In this document: positions 62,191 to 64,000 of the stretch, piece after piece | Position numbering within the stretch: position 1 is the stretch's first letter | How the letters are laid out: every line of letters begins with the position of its first letter | Assembly: GCF_037038585.1 (NCBI RefSeq) | Contig: NC_092525.1 | Span: forward strand, 17,464,867 to 17,528,866 | From: Patagioenas fasciata | Taxonomy: Eukaryota > Chordata > Aves > Columbiformes > Columbidae | Length of the DNA: 64,000 nt | Direction: 5' to 3' | The notes under the pieces: generated by a model | What the model was told of the DNA's origin: nothing | The model's database searches: none | What the model saw: only the letters and a program-made list of their open reading frames with translations | Program-made: the position numbers and the translations under genes

Positions 62191-64000
62191 TGAACTCTGC
62201 CTTCCCACTGGCAACTACTGGACTCCTCACCACTATTTTAAGGCTTAACAGCTGATTTCATTCTGCATAGTTCATTCTGTGAGGCTGAGGTAAAGCTGGG
62301 CTGTTCCCAGTCTCCAAGCAGAAAATGTCAGATATTACTTTCAGCAGTGGTTTAGTTTATGGTCTTTGAAGGGACATGGTGACACCAGTAAGAGCCACCA
62401 CCACACCAAGCCATCACATGTGCGAGTTGGAGAAAACACCAGCAAAGGCAGCACCAAACACCACATGTCCCGCTCAAGAATCAGTGTAACATCCTTCTTC
62501 TGGAGGGGACATTAGACTAAAATGTTTGCAAATGGACGTATTTGACATCTCCGCTGCCTGCAGCAAGTTTTCCCCAACAAACCTCATGCACAACAGCCCA
62601 GAGTGATCCATGTGCTGTATACCTCAGGAACACCAACAATGCCCGAAAACACATCAACAGCCACAAAACCAGCCTTGCCACAGAGGACAAACACGGATGA
62701 AGCCACCGGCCCCTCCGAGGTACAACAGCTTCAGGTGCTGCAGTAAGGCCTCAAGCCAAATGTCTTTAAATGCTCTTACTTAAAGAGCAGCCACAAGACC
62801 AGGCTGAAATAACAATCATGTGGCATGGATCTCATTTCAAACCCTAATGGCTCTCTGAATCAGAGGGGCATTATTCACCTTTTATTTACTATTATCCTTT
62901 TTTTTTTTCCTAGTATACTTAAGAATTCTGAGAAACATGAATTAGTATTTAACACTATGGAGCTTTCTGTGCTTTACTCTTAAAAAAAACACTATCAACA
63001 TCTTATTTTCTATATTGAAGACTTAACACCTCTAGAAGAAAAATAACCCTGTTCTAACAAACCTGGGGCTCGAGCAGCTGCTGCTTCTGGACCCCCAGAT
63101 ATTAAGGGGTGTCCCTGGAAGAAGAGCTGCTTGCTCATGAGGATGGGTCTCATAAAAACAGCACACCTCTCGAACAGGAGACAGCAGTGAGAACATCTTT
63201 GTCTTAAATGCTCTTTTGTGATGGAAAAAAATATAATTGCAATTAGTTCTAGTTAAGTCTGTGCCTGAAGATAAATGTTATCTATTGCCATGCCAGAGAC
63301 TCAAGACCAAAGTACCCAGGAAGCAGGGGATGAAAGGAAGAAGGAGGAGAAATAAGGGGGAATACGAACTAATCACCATTAGGTTGGCGTTTTTTTCTTT
63401 GTTTTAGTTGTGTGGAATATTTTTGCACATGGCTTGGAGCTGGATTTGAGTAACTTGTTTTCCCCACCGCACACAAACCTGTGCGCTCTTACTGAATTAC
63501 TTCTCTGCGTCCAAAGGGGTGGAAGCCTGACGACATGTCACAGCCAAAGGACTCTGGATTTGCTGTTGGCTTGCTTTACTAAAGAAATAATGATCCTGCC
63601 TTCACTCAGCAAAAGAAAAATGAAGGCACAACAAAACTACTGAATTACCCAAGTCATATCCAGAGGAAGAAGTCAAATGATACGTTAAATTTTAAGTAGA
63701 GAGGGTGTAACCACAGCGAGCCCCAACTAAATCTGAACAGCAGCACCCCAAACACTCTTTGCAGATCAGCCCAGAAGAAATTTCTCCTGGTTTAACACAG
63801 CAACAGCCTGCTCTGATGATATATGATGCATGAAATGGGACATGTTTAGTACATTACAAAAACCAGGGATTCTCAACTGCCACAGCCTCAGTAGCAGAAC
63901 AGTCAGCTCTCAGTAACTGCATTGCTTCAGTCCGTGTTATTTTTGGTTTTGCCCACCTTATAAGTAATTAAATCAGGATACATCTTCATAACACTTCCAA

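Larger units (their letters stand above)
59452..64000 (-). other. SGIP1: Part of SGIP1 intron 1 up to the right edge
   Basis: No exon with the expected M-M-E-G start was found on the minus strand, so the first coding exon is outside. It holds three short CR1 copies. Confidence 0.7.

Noticed and set aside
27042-64000. Retroviral or other capsid-bearing elements
   Set aside because: Looked for long terminal repeats and typical protein motifs in the introns; found only CR1 LINE fragments and simple repeats.
1-64000. CRISPR arrays, operons, tRNA or rRNA genes
   Set aside because: The window is vertebrate; no regularly spaced repeats or cloverleaf sequences were recognised, although a tRNA scan could not be run.

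Overview
The window comes from a bird, probably not a galliform, though the species cannot be fixed from sequence alone. Evidence is a set of CR1 LINE 3' ends of avian type, vertebrate GT-AG exon/intron structure, and four genes in the vertebrate order DNAI4 - INSL5 - DYNLT5 - SGIP1. As I recall it, the human 1p31 block has the same order and relative orientation. No retrovirus-like or other capsid-bearing element was recognised.

Layout. (1) 1093-12903, plus strand: the last 12 coding exons of DNAI4 (WDR78), an axonemal dynein intermediate chain. The gene enters from the left edge. (2) 15582-17258, plus strand: a complete two-exon relaxin/insulin-family prohormone at the INSL5 position, with a TATA box and polyadenylation signals. 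(3) 19239-21120, minus strand: DYNLT5 (TCTEX1D1), a Tctex-type dynein light chain. Its first exon lies in a GC-rich promoter next to a degenerate C-rich tandem repeat (about 21300-21950). (4) 27042-59451, minus strand: SGIP1, an endocytic adaptor. All coding exons after the first are present (24 exons, 2429 coding bases), followed by a probable long 3'UTR reaching about 22054. The first coding exon lies to the right of the window.

Every exon was placed by matching the translation to remembered human proteins and checking that splice phases join. For SGIP1 all 24 phases close. Two architectural points stand out. The intron at 53002-53735 reads as a U12-type AT-AC intron. Two consecutive 12-base microexons (51409-51420 and 50702-50713) encode R-K-S-P and R-R-S-P.

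The genes form a conserved neighbourhood rather than a pathway. DNAI4 serves ciliary motility, DYNLT5 is a dynein light chain, the INSL5-locus gene encodes a secreted peptide hormone, and SGIP1 works in clathrin-mediated endocytosis at neuronal membranes. Everything else is intron, intergenic DNA, about sixteen CR1 fragments and simple repeats. I found no unknown multi-gene system; the interesting signals are splicing architecture, hormone evolution and repeat biology.
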